Assembly (NCBI GenBank): GCA_024680835.1
Contig: JAILBP010000287.1
Location: forward strand, 1-61,049
Direction of reading: 5' to 3'
Source of the DNA: RGIG6904 sp024680835
GTDB taxonomy: Bacteria > Bacillota > Clostridia > Lachnospirales > Lachnospiraceae
Length of the DNA stretch: 61,049 nucleotides
The stretch's first letter is position 1, and every line of letters starts with the position of its first letter. The position numbers were made by a program, and so were the translations under genes. Shown in pieces: positions 33,798 through 42,415 of the stretch. The notes beneath the pieces were generated by a model. The model was not told the origin of the DNA. It ran no database searches and worked only from the letters and a program-made list of their open reading frames with translations.

Positions 33798-35600
33798 TCA
33801 CTTATTCAAAAATCTTTCCAGAAACGGGGACGGATGGCTGTCAGAATACATGAACAGATCATCCTTTGCCCTTGTCATGGCAACATAGAAAAGCCGTCTT
33901 TCCTCTTCGATCTCGGCGGGGAGAACGGCTTTTTTGTATGGAATCACGCCCTCCACGCACTCCGGCAGGAACACCGCGGAATACTCCAGCCCCTTGGCAC
34001 CGTGATAGGTAGATAAGAACACACCGTCATCAGTGCTCCTGTTATGCGTATCTCTTCTCATGGCATTCTTTAATTCTTCGATTCCTCTCAAAAAAGACGA
34101 AATGTCCGTATATTCCTTTGCCACTTCGGATAACCGGTCAAGATTCTTTATCCTGTCGGCGGGATCCGTTCCCGATTTCCTGCACTCATCGGAAATATAA
34201 CCTTCGTATCCTATTCCTTTTCTGATAAAGTTGATGGCGGCAAAGGGCGATAGGCGTTTCAGCATGTCAAGATCATCAAATAACTGACATACGGAATCCT
34301 TAAGCCTTTCCCTTGTACATTTCTTCAACAGCATATCCCTTGTCACCACAGCTTCTGTCAGCATATCCCTCGAGATATAGCGCACAGGTCTGTTCATGAT
34401 GCAGAGGAAATCCCCACGCTTCTTATCTCCCTGCGAGAGCACAAGGTATGTCAAAACATCCTTTATCTCCCTGTTATCAAATATATCGAATATCCTCTCC
34501 CTGGAACAGAAAGGGATCTGCGCACGCATGAGCATGCCTGCCAACAGCGCGCTCTGTCTGTTGGTCCTGTACAAAACACAGATATTCCTGTATTCCGTGC
34601 CAGCCTCCTTCAGTTCCCTGATCCTTTTTATGATATCGATATTCTGCCTGTAGATCCCGTCATAAACGGCGATCTCGACTTTGCCTCCGGCGCCGCGCAC
34701 TGCTTTTGCATTCTTTTCAAAACGCTCCCTGTTGTCACTTATCACAATGGACGCAGCCTTTACGATCTCCTCCCTGCTCCTGAAGTTTTCTCCCAGCCTG
34801 TAGATCTTTACTCCGGCAATCTCCTTTGTAAATCTGTTGAGTATTCCCGGCTTAGCGCCTCTGAAACCGTAAATGCTCTGATCGTCATCCCCCACCATGA
34901 AAAGATTTCCGCTCTCCCCTGCCAACATCATGATGATGCGGTATTGGAGCTCATTCATGTCCTGTGACTCATCTACCAGAATATACCTGAATTTATCCTG
35001 CCATGCTTTGAGCGCTTTGGGGTTCGATCTGAAAAGTCTGAAGGTCTCCAGCAGCATATCGTCAAAATCGTACAGCCTGTTGTCCTTCAGCCTTTTGTCA
35101 TATTCAGTGAAAATCTTTACAAACCTGTCTCTGTCCATACATTTGGACGTGTAGGAAAAAATATCGGTATCGCTGTTTTTTACAACACTGATCTCATTCA
35201 GTATATCTCCGAAAAACTCATTTTCCGTACCGGAAGTTATGACCTCGTTTCCCACGGCATCCCTTATGAAATTGTACTTATCCTCCACAGTCAGTATGTT
35301 ATCCCTGCCCAGATCAAAGGCGTGCTGTAATATGGTAAAAAACACACTGTGAAAGGTCCCGAAAGAGACCAGACTGTCCCTGCCGGCAGACATAGCTTTA
35401 TAACGGAGCCTCATCTCCGTCGCGGCCGCTTTTGTAAAGGTTACCACCAGTATGTTGTCTTCTCTTATACCCTGTGAATTGACGAGTGAATGGATCCTCG
35501 CCGTGATGACTGCAGTCTTACCGCTGCCGGGTCCCGCCAGTACAAGTGCGGGACCGCCTGCATGCGATATGGCCTGTCTCTGTGAATCAGAAAAAATCAT
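33798..35600 (-). CDS. UvrD/PcrA-type superfamily 1 DNA helicase
   Basis: A 600-aa helicase. Motif Ia region starts SDSQRQAISHAGGPALVLAG, Walker A is AGPGSGKTAVITARI, motif II is ILVDESQDMNE, motif III MVGDDDQSIYGFRG, motif V STYHGAKGLEYSAVFLP, motif VI LFYVAMTRAKDDLFM. All motifs for a working 3'-5' helicase are present. It is about 120 residues shorter than PcrA and lacks the C-terminal RNAP-binding Tudor domain, so it is probably not the housekeeping PcrA/UvrD. The start is 6 bp after the stop of the upstream coiled-coil gene, so it may belong to the DUF5716/5717 operon, or simply read through. Confidence 0.92.
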   Translation of the reverse strand: MIFSDSQRQAISHAGGPALVLAGPGSGKTAVITARIHSLVNSQGIREDNILVVTFTKAAATEMRLRYKAMSAGRDSLVSFGTFHSVFFTILQHAFDLGRDNILTVEDKYNFIRDAVGNEVITSGTENEFFGDILNEISVVKNSDTDIFSYTSKCMDRDRFVKIFTEYDKRLKDNRLYDFDDMLLETFRLFRSNPKALKAWQDKFRYILVDESQDMNELQYRIIMMLAGESGNLFMVGDDDQSIYGFRGAKPGILNRFTKEIAGVKIYRLGENFRSREEIVKAASIVISDNRERFEKNAKAVRGAGGKVEIAVYDGIYRQNIDIIKRIRELKEAGTEYRNICVLYRTNRQSALLAGMLMRAQIPFCSRERIFDIFDNREIKDVLTYLVLSQGDKKRGDFLCIMNRPVRYISRDMLTEAVVTRDMLLKKCTRERLKDSVCQLFDDLDMLKRLSPFAAINFIRKGIGYEGYISDECRKSGTDPADRIKNLDRLSEVAKEYTDISSFLRGIEELKNAMRRDTHNRSTDDGVFLSTYHGAKGLEYSAVFLPECVEGVIPYKKAVLPAEIEEERRLFYVAMTRAKDDLFMYSDSHPSPFLERFLNK

Positions 35601-35606
35601 TAAGAA

Positions 35607-36761
35607 TCATTCTCCGGTGATCCGGTCTGTCATATACAAAATATCTTTGATCTCTTTTGTATACTCCGGATTCGTGTTTAAAGCCTGTTTCAGTTTATAT
35701 CGTTTTTTTGCCATCTCGGCATCGATATTCGAGATGTCTTCCCTGAGTTTCTGCCTCTTTAAGTAAAGCTGATGCTTTCTTTCGACCATATCCCCGGGGT
35801 TGACCAATATGTATGGGATCTCGAGCCATGCTCTTGAATCATACAGTTTGTATTTTGAAAGCTGCTTTACGAGCTTTTCGTTGTAAAAATCCAATTCCTG
35901 ATTGGTTTCGAGATATTTTGTGCGCTCCCTGCAAGCCTCCTGATAATCCTCAAGCTGTGCGCTGAAATCCCTGTAATCTTTTACATTGTAGGCTCTGCGC
36001 TCATAATCAACGGCGTTGGTGATATTGACGTATTTGATCTTGACTTTGTTCAGCAGTTCTATGGCGCGCTTTGCGTTTTTGGTTGCTATCCTGATCTCGG
36101 CGTCGTCATTCTGATAACGGACCAGTATCACAAAACCCGCTATTATAGCCAATATGGCGGTGATAAGCCAGCCGTAGGTGATGTCCGCTTCAAAACCGAG
36201 ATACATCACTATGAGCACTATCATGATAAAAGAAAAAATACCGAACACGATCATTGCTGCGTTTTTCAGTATCCGCTTCTCATCCTGCATGTTATCACGG
36301 TGCATGATCCACTGCAGTTTTTCTCCCTCGAGATAAGACATATCCCGCTTTACCGTATCCTGGTATTTTTCGTTTTCTTCCAGTTTTTTGAGTGCGGGCA
36401 AAAGCTCGTCCTCATATTTGTCAAATAATATCATCTGGGAATCGGATATCTTTTTGGTGCGGTTTATATATCTGTCTCTTACAGACATATGATTCACCAG
36501 TCTCTCAGCCGTCTCCCTGATGTATGCAAACTCGTTGTCGGGCAGATTTGTCAAGGTCTCACAGTCAGTGATATACGCCGTCACATCGGAGTATTCCCGC
36601 TTGAGATCAGAGTATTGCTCAGCCAGCTCTGTGAGTTCTTCACAGGCACCCAAGATTCCTCTGTCGCGTACGACCGGTACATTCGCCTCTATGCGCTCTA
36701 TATGTTCTTCGAAATCCTTTTCCTTTTTTTTTCTCTTTTTTCCGAAAAACCAAAATGCCAT
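35607..36761 (-). CDS. Unknown coiled-coil protein with two membrane segments
   Basis: A 384-aa protein of unknown function. It begins with a Trp/Phe then a very basic patch (KKRKKKEK), has a coiled coil (~15-160), two hydrophobic segments close together (about 168-190 and 198-215, separated by a short loop) and a second coiled coil (~225-370). This resembles a membrane hairpin with long cytoplasmic arms on each side, a design seen in scaffold and tether proteins. No enzyme motif was found. It starts 3 bp after the previous gene ends, with GAGGAC just upstream, so it is tightly coupled to the DUF5716-like and helical-repeat genes. I do not recognise the family. Confidence 0.7.
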   Translation of the reverse strand: MAFWFFGKKRKKKEKDFEEHIERIEANVPVVRDRGILGACEELTELAEQYSDLKREYSDVTAYITDCETLTNLPDNEFAYIRETAERLVNHMSVRDRYINRTKKISDSQMILFDKYEDELLPALKKLEENEKYQDTVKRDMSYLEGEKLQWIMHRDNMQDEKRILKNAAMIVFGIFSFIMIVLIVMYLGFEADITYGWLITAILAIIAGFVILVRYQNDDAEIRIATKNAKRAIELLNKVKIKYVNITNAVDYERRAYNVKDYRDFSAQLEDYQEACRERTKYLETNQELDFYNEKLVKQLSKYKLYDSRAWLEIPYILVNPGDMVERKHQLYLKRQKLREDISNIDAEMAKKRYKLKQALNTNPEYTKEIKDILYMTDRITGE

Positions 36762-36764
36762 ACT

Positions 36765-37544
36765 TTAGTCCTCGCAGGCGACAAGATATTTCTCATTTAT
36801 GTCATCAAAAGGCTGATCTGCATTTTTCCGGGCTTCCATCAATGATGCTGTGTGTATCGAACTGGCTCTTTTGACTTCTTTTTCGATGTGTTCGTAACTG
36901 GTCTTGAACAATGTGTTAAGCTCTTTTAACAATGAGTTATCCTCGGCAAGTACAGCGCAATCCACCGCTTCGTTGAGAGATTCAACCCTGTGATTTGACC
37001 TGTATGCCGCCACAAAACAGTTATACGCCTCATGAAAATCAAAAAATCTTGCGTAAGCCACGCCCTGATTATGCATGATATCTCCCACTACGGAAGCAGA
37101 TGATGTGCGGGTATCCCCCACATCCGACAAAAGTTTTTTGTATGTTAAAATGGCTTTTTTGAGCATTCCCTTGCTTAAGAAATCATCTGCCAGCCTCTTT
37201 CCCAGTTCCAGCGGTGACATATGATCGAATTTATTGAGGCTCAAATTCAGTTTGCCCGCCTGAACCTCCGAAAGATAACCGCTGGCCTCCTCGATAGGTT
37301 TGAAGAAATCTACCAGAGGCGCCTTTGACTTAAGCTTTTTATCCAACTCATCGGCCAACTCCGCATTCTCGAGATTTTTTCTGATCCAGCCGGTAAAATC
37401 AGCGTTCATGAAATCGTCCCTGTCGATGAAAACCGCACCGGCAGCATAAAACAAAAGCTCTTCCAGAGAATAAATATTCAGTTTTCCGCTTCTGATGTAG
37501 AATGGCTGTTCAGCCGATCTGCACTTACACAATACAAGGCTCAC
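36765..37544 (-). CDS. Unknown helical-repeat (TPR-like) protein
   Basis: A 259-aa protein. The likely start is GTG 37544, 8 bp after GGAGAG; an upstream GTG is too near. The N-terminal ~50 residues include SGKLNIYSLEELLFYAAGAV, a short segment that I associate with clostridial proteins of DUF5716-type loci. The rest is helical; the stretch HNQGVAYARFFDFHEAYNCF resembles a TPR pair. No membrane segment or catalytic motif. Sits 28 bp after the DUF5716-like gene and 3 bp before the coiled-coil gene. A protein-interaction role is inferred. Confidence 0.65.
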   Translation of the reverse strand: MSLVLCKCRSAEQPFYIRSGKLNIYSLEELLFYAAGAVFIDRDDFMNADFTGWIRKNLENAELADELDKKLKSKAPLVDFFKPIEEASGYLSEVQAGKLNLSLNKFDHMSPLELGKRLADDFLSKGMLKKAILTYKKLLSDVGDTRTSSASVVGDIMHNQGVAYARFFDFHEAYNCFVAAYRSNHRVESLNEAVDCAVLAEDNSLLKELNTLFKTSYEHIEKEVKRASSIHTASLMEARKNADQPFDDINEKYLVACED

Positions 37545-37572
37545 GCTAATCACTCTCCAAAAATACTACGGA

Positions 37573-38811
37573 TCATACCGAAACCAGAGCTTCCCAGACT
37601 TTTCCGCTGGAAGGTGCGATCTCTCCGAATCCAAGGTCTTTGATTATCAATCTCACTTCGTGATCACTGACAGGCTTTGCCATAATGTCGATCCTGGTGG
37701 TTTTGTTTTCCCTCTCCGGCAACCCGCGCAGCAGAAAGTTCTCTATCTTGGCATCGCGCCTGTCCGGCAGATGGATCCAAAAATCGACAGCATTCTCTCC
37801 GTCCAGTATCACCTGACAGTTTCCGGAAGACTCAAACCATCTCCCTCCCGCCGATACCAAAGTCAGAAAGCTTGTATTTCCGCCGTCATTAACTTTGATA
37901 CTGACATTGAATTTCATGGTGTGGAGACCCATATAGACATATCCCCACTTAACTGCACCGCCCGAAATCCTGGCGGCATAGCTGGCACCTTTTGAGTACA
38001 GATTCTGTCCCTGAAATGCCCTTCGTCCTCTGCACAGAAGCTTTAAGGATTCCTTCATCCACCCCTCGGAAAAACCGTCTCCAACAAGGTATGCGGCAGA
38101 ATATATATCCTTGCCGAACATCTGCGTTATAGCATCCGAAAAGCAGTCATCCGGTGCATAAGCAATATTACCGAAATCCCTCTCCTCAATATCCACAAGC
38201 TGGGGATATGACTTCTGAAGCCGTTTTAATGTCATCCCCTTTAATATCTCATTTTCGTACTCAAACAGTGCTATATTATTCTGTGAAAGCTCCACCGGCT
38301 GACTCAGGGCATAGTAATAAAAACACTCCCTGTGATCCATTATATGCACCCTGAGATCCGGTATCTCCAGCAATTCTATGACCTTATCGAAGGTCTCTAT
38401 CACATTTAAGGTCAGAGTCTCCACCGTAAGCACCAGCTGACCTGCGGTGTGATCCGGCATCATGGTCTCGCACATGCGCACAAGACGTTTTATGAATCTT
38501 GCCAGAAGCCTTGTGTATTCATAGGCCTCTCCGTCTACAAAAGCCTTCTGCCCCTTGCATGCACGGCTCAGTATCTTGTCATAGAGCTCACCGAGACCGG
38601 CTCTCGAAAACCTTAAGGCCTCATCACCGTAAGAAAAACGTTTTTCCTCTTTCTGATAGCACATATATAAGGGGATGGAAAACTCCTCCCTCCCCGGTGT
38701 TATGCTGAGCGTCGAGGGATTGTCCAGAGAATCCGTTGTAAAACTGATCATGGCATTATCTCCGGAGAAATCGAGACCTATATAAAGTTTTTTCTTGTCT
38801 TTATTAAACAT
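37573..38811 (-). CDS. DUF5716-like protein with ASKHA (Hsp70/actin-like) features
   Basis: A 412-aa protein. Two pieces look like the ATP-binding signatures of the actin/Hsp70/sugar-kinase fold: KLYIGLDFSGDNAMISF at the N-terminus (phosphate-1-like, though D-F-S-G replaces D-x-G-T) and AAYLVGDGFSEGWMKESLKL at ~240-260, followed by NLYSKGASYAA as in Hsp70 subdomain II. The C-terminal ~110 residues are beta-rich (NVSIKVNDGGNTSFLTLVSA). I believe this is the family named DUF5716, always paired with the DUF5717-like gene directly upstream in Lachnospiraceae. ATP binding is inferred, not shown. The start follows GAGGGAAAAG. Confidence 0.7.
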   Translation of the reverse strand: MFNKDKKKLYIGLDFSGDNAMISFTTDSLDNPSTLSITPGREEFSIPLYMCYQKEEKRFSYGDEALRFSRAGLGELYDKILSRACKGQKAFVDGEAYEYTRLLARFIKRLVRMCETMMPDHTAGQLVLTVETLTLNVIETFDKVIELLEIPDLRVHIMDHRECFYYYALSQPVELSQNNIALFEYENEILKGMTLKRLQKSYPQLVDIEERDFGNIAYAPDDCFSDAITQMFGKDIYSAAYLVGDGFSEGWMKESLKLLCRGRRAFQGQNLYSKGASYAARISGGAVKWGYVYMGLHTMKFNVSIKVNDGGNTSFLTLVSAGGRWFESSGNCQVILDGENAVDFWIHLPDRRDAKIENFLLRGLPERENKTTRIDIMAKPVSDHEVRLIIKDLGFGEIAPSSGKVWEALVSV

Positions 38812-38853
38812 CTTTTCCCTCGGTCATACAGTTAAAAATCGTTACTACTCACA

Positions 38854-38920
38854 GCTGTCTTAAGGTGTATTCCGGCACGATCACATACATATACACTGCT
38901 GTCTTAAGATGTATTCCGGC
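38854..38920. repeat. Pair of 23-bp direct repeats before the DUF5716-like gene
   Basis: Copies at 38854-38876 and 38898-38920 differ at one base and are 44 bp apart start to start. Each carries CTGTCTTAAG, also found at 45789-45798 in another intergenic gap. The 14-mer at 38841-38854 (GTTACTACTCACAG) matches one end of the element next to codY with one mismatch. Confidence 0.6.
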
Positions 38921-38923
38921 CTG

Positions 38924-41900
38924 TCATAACATGTTAAATAATTTACCTGTGGTCTCGCTCATGGCCCTGGTCTTGATAAGGTTTTCACCTGTCTGTATAC
39001 CGTAGAACAGATTGTTCGGAACGCTCTTAAGTGAAGAGGCATATTCATTTCTGCCATATCTCACGTTTCGTCCCTCATTATCCCTGAAATAATACATCAA
39101 TTCCCCGGTACCGGCCGATAAGAGCACTGCCGTATGATATCCGTACAGAGTACGTTGTACTACGAGTTTTTTTACACCACTGTCATCAAACCTGTACATG
39201 AGTTCCACGGCTTCGCTGTCTGAAATGCAGGTAACGATATACCTGTCGTACAGATGATATCTGACCTGAAACTCTTCGGGCAGATCCTTGTAAAAATCAA
39301 AATAGATCTTCCTGTCGGTAAAATAATACAGCAATTCATCCAATATATGTTTTGCGGTATTTCCGCTCACACCGGTCTCGCTGTAATATCTGATCAGCGC
39401 AAGCTTTGCATAGTCAGGCAACTCTTCCCCGTCCATGAAGAATTTTTCGAGCTCCATAAAAACATCCGCATCCACACTCATCCTTTTTACAATAAACCTG
39501 TAAGCGAAATAGAATGTGTATGCCTTCTCTATTATGATGTTATGTTTGCCCTTGAGATACCTGCTGAAGAGCTTTCCGGCAAAATGTTTCATCTCCCCGG
39601 TAAAGATCATCATATACAGAATCTTCTCTGTCATGATGGTAACGTCTATGCCGTTTTTGTCGGCTTCACGCCAGACAGCGTACAGCTGGTCAACCGTACC
39701 TTCCATGTAAACACAGAGGTATTTGAATATGGCATAACGCTTGCTGCCGTTGGAAACAGCATATATCATAAGCCTTGCCAGCTTCTCGTCATATTCCCTT
39801 ACACCGTTGACCTTGTAGAGTATGATCTCTTCGAGTTCCTCGAGCTTTATGGATCCGGGTCCGAAGTATTCAACAAATTCATACGCCCTGTCATAGAAGC
39901 GGTTGTATACCAGATTTGAGGCGTACCTGCTCCTCACCGACTCATCCAGCTTTTTCATGTCCATCATGGACAGAAGCTCATCGTCACTGTAACCGCCCGC
40001 TGTATTTTTTATGACTGCGGGGGTCAGTTTCTCTTTGTACTCGGAATTGATGTGGGGAGATTCCAGCAACAGCTTCAATATCTCATTTTCCTGATCGTTG
40101 AGTCCCTGAAAGCTTGATTTTCCGAGCATGTGATGAAGCGCGTAAGGCAGCTTCACAGAGCCGGAATTAAGAGCGCTTCTGACATATCTTGCAGGATTAA
40201 ACAGTCTCTCAAGTTCACAGGCGTCATTATCCACAAAAACCCTGCCATCACGATCACCAAGCACGGTTACATACTCTCCCGGATAGACCGGTATGAAAGC
40301 TATACCGTTATCGATCTGATATGTAAATATCTCAGACAGACTGTCGCTTATGACATGGACAACCTTCGCCGCCGGATTCGTACATACCAGCCGGTTCATA
40401 TACAGAGTTCTGGACAGGGCATCAAAAAACTCCTTATCCATCTCGAAATCTTCGAGAGTTGCATTGTAAAGAACCGAAAGATTGTCGTCGATCAGCCCTT
40501 CCTTCATCTCTCTCAATACAAAATCATGGATCTGATCGCGGTAGTTATCATATGTCTCATGATCAGAATCTTTCGCAGCCAGGATATTCACATACAGAGC
40601 TGCTTTCTGTCTCGCAGTCAGTGAGTTATTGTAGCGGAAATAAATGGCAACCTGCCTCGGTATCTCCTCCCTGTGTGTCTTTGACAGAGAAGCAACAAAG
40701 TACTCATAAAGACCGCCAAGTTTAATATCCTGTTCGATGGCTCTCCTGTAAAGCTCATGATCCGCTTCACGTCTGAGATCGCCTTTTATCCTGTACTGGC
40801 ATACAGCTCCCAAGGTATCTTTCGACGGAAACATCTCATAGCATCCCGTGATGATGCGGTCCACCAGTTTACTGTATCCTGCGGACACCCCGTACACGGA
40901 CACCAGCTGGTCGCAAAGAGCCTTTCCTATGACTTTCTTTTTTACACCCCAATTTAATATCTTCAGCATCTCCGGCTTGAGATCAGTGAGATAGAACGGG
41001 TATTTGTTTAATATCTTGCAGGCATTCGCATAAAAAAACGGGCTGTTCTCTCCGTCCTTTATCCACCTGATTATCATGGAGAGCCTTATCTTTTCATCCA
41101 ATCCCGGGGCATCCGGCAACAGCATGCAGTATCTGATAAAAGAATCATCCATGTTATTGGCATAAATATCCGAGATCTGGGCAAATATAGTCTCCCGCTT
41201 TTTCTCGTCAGTTTCCACAAGGTAAAGCAGACAGCCAAACAGCATGCTGTCCCTCATGTCAAACTTGTCCGTACGGGTCTTCAGGGCATCCACAACAGTC
41301 CTGAAATCCTGCATCTGCTTATTGATCATCATGACATAGGCCTTGTAGAGTTCATGCCTTACCGAACCGCTGTTATAGGACTTTATCAGTTCGATAGTCT
41401 TTGTGACCCAGGCGCCGGTTACCATGATCCCCGCCAGGTATTCCTCATACATGACAGACAGTCTCAGGTTAAACTTTTTATCTCCCGTCGGGTCTTCTCT
41501 TGTCAACGTCACCTCGGATACAACGGAGACATTGACCGTTATAACTTCCCTCTGGAAGTTGTTTTCCAATACGATGCGCCCGGTATTTTCTCCTTTATAC
41601 AAACGCTCTCTGTCTATAGTGAAAGACAGCCTGTACTCTCCTGCTACAAAATCGTCTTCTCTGATATATTCTTTGTCGAGATGTACAAAATCAGAGTCCG
41701 TAGATGCCTTTATGCCGATCTTTCCGAACTCTTTTTTTCGCAGCAGTATACTCTCCGTATACTCATCGCCCAAAAGCTCAGAGAACCTTATAACATTGCG
41801 ATCCACAGTGAACATAGCCCGCTTTTTGTAGCTGGCGGCAATGAGGAATTCCTCAACGCTCCGTATCTTTCTGTAATAAAGCCTGTTCTTGGTATTAGTA

Positions 41901-42361
41901 AGCAGCATGGAGAAGGCATCGCTCTTATATATTGCCTCGGCCTCTTTGGGATTGATCTCATAAAGCCGGGTAAAATCCGACAGCGAAGCTATCTCGCCGG
42001 TAGACGCAATGATCTTTTCTCCTATGACCCTCGCACTGAAATTGATCTGAAACTCACCGCCGTTAGTAACGATAAAAAAGCTTCCCGTATCCGTATCACC
42101 CACCTTAAGACTCTGGGCACGGTACACGAAGCTTATCTTTACATTGCCGTTTGCAACAGAGTTTCGCAATTCGGTCACGTTATGATTAAAACATAAAATA
42201 TCCGCTTCCAGAACGGAATCACCCTGAGTGCTGATAACGAAATCACCCTCGTACGATCCGCCAAAAGGTACATCAAATACAAGGCTTTCCGCAGAAAGTT
42301 CTACGGAAGGCCTTTCCATCTCGATATTACCCTTTGCCATTTCCTCAATCTGTCTGATCAT
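38924..42361 (-). CDS. Large DUF5717-like protein (beta-sandwich plus helical repeats)
   Basis: An 1145-aa cytoplasmic-looking protein: no signal peptide, no membrane segment. Residues ~15-300 are beta-rich with two Ig/ASH-like sections (SVELSAESLVFDVPFGGSYE and LHNEYF-type strands such as GRIVLENNFQREVITVNVSV). From ~310 to ~900 it is mainly helical, with many Tyr, Leu and Arg in repeating units, as in superhelical scaffold proteins. The C-terminal ~90 residues are again beta-rich (MYRFDDSGVKKLVVQRTLYG). I believe it belongs to DUF5717. GGGGAGC precedes the ATG. It heads the putative operon with the ASKHA-like, TPR-like and coiled-coil genes. Function unknown. Confidence 0.7.
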   Translation of the reverse strand: MIRQIEEMAKGNIEMERPSVELSAESLVFDVPFGGSYEGDFVISTQGDSVLEADILCFNHNVTELRNSVANGNVKISFVYRAQSLKVGDTDTGSFFIVTNGGEFQINFSARVIGEKIIASTGEIASLSDFTRLYEINPKEAEAIYKSDAFSMLLTNTKNRLYYRKIRSVEEFLIAASYKKRAMFTVDRNVIRFSELLGDEYTESILLRKKEFGKIGIKASTDSDFVHLDKEYIREDDFVAGEYRLSFTIDRERLYKGENTGRIVLENNFQREVITVNVSVVSEVTLTREDPTGDKKFNLRLSVMYEEYLAGIMVTGAWVTKTIELIKSYNSGSVRHELYKAYVMMINKQMQDFRTVVDALKTRTDKFDMRDSMLFGCLLYLVETDEKKRETIFAQISDIYANNMDDSFIRYCMLLPDAPGLDEKIRLSMIIRWIKDGENSPFFYANACKILNKYPFYLTDLKPEMLKILNWGVKKKVIGKALCDQLVSVYGVSAGYSKLVDRIITGCYEMFPSKDTLGAVCQYRIKGDLRREADHELYRRAIEQDIKLGGLYEYFVASLSKTHREEIPRQVAIYFRYNNSLTARQKAALYVNILAAKDSDHETYDNYRDQIHDFVLREMKEGLIDDNLSVLYNATLEDFEMDKEFFDALSRTLYMNRLVCTNPAAKVVHVISDSLSEIFTYQIDNGIAFIPVYPGEYVTVLGDRDGRVFVDNDACELERLFNPARYVRSALNSGSVKLPYALHHMLGKSSFQGLNDQENEILKLLLESPHINSEYKEKLTPAVIKNTAGGYSDDELLSMMDMKKLDESVRSRYASNLVYNRFYDRAYEFVEYFGPGSIKLEELEEIILYKVNGVREYDEKLARLMIYAVSNGSKRYAIFKYLCVYMEGTVDQLYAVWREADKNGIDVTIMTEKILYMMIFTGEMKHFAGKLFSRYLKGKHNIIIEKAYTFYFAYRFIVKRMSVDADVFMELEKFFMDGEELPDYAKLALIRYYSETGVSGNTAKHILDELLYYFTDRKIYFDFYKDLPEEFQVRYHLYDRYIVTCISDSEAVELMYRFDDSGVKKLVVQRTLYGYHTAVLLSAGTGELMYYFRDNEGRNVRYGRNEYASSLKSVPNNLFYGIQTGENLIKTRAMSETTGKLFNML

Positions 42362-42415
42362 TTCAGCTCCCCGATGTAACGGATATTAACGGATAACACA
42401 TTGTAATGATACACA

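Noticed and set aside
33776..33800. Terminator between DUF1292 and helicase genes
   Set aside because: GAGGA/TCCTC is a five-pair stem without a T-run on either strand.
41354..42196. 280-codon plus-strand open frame opposite the 1145-aa gene
   Set aside because: Antisense to a continuous large gene, no upstream signal, composition like a shadow frame.
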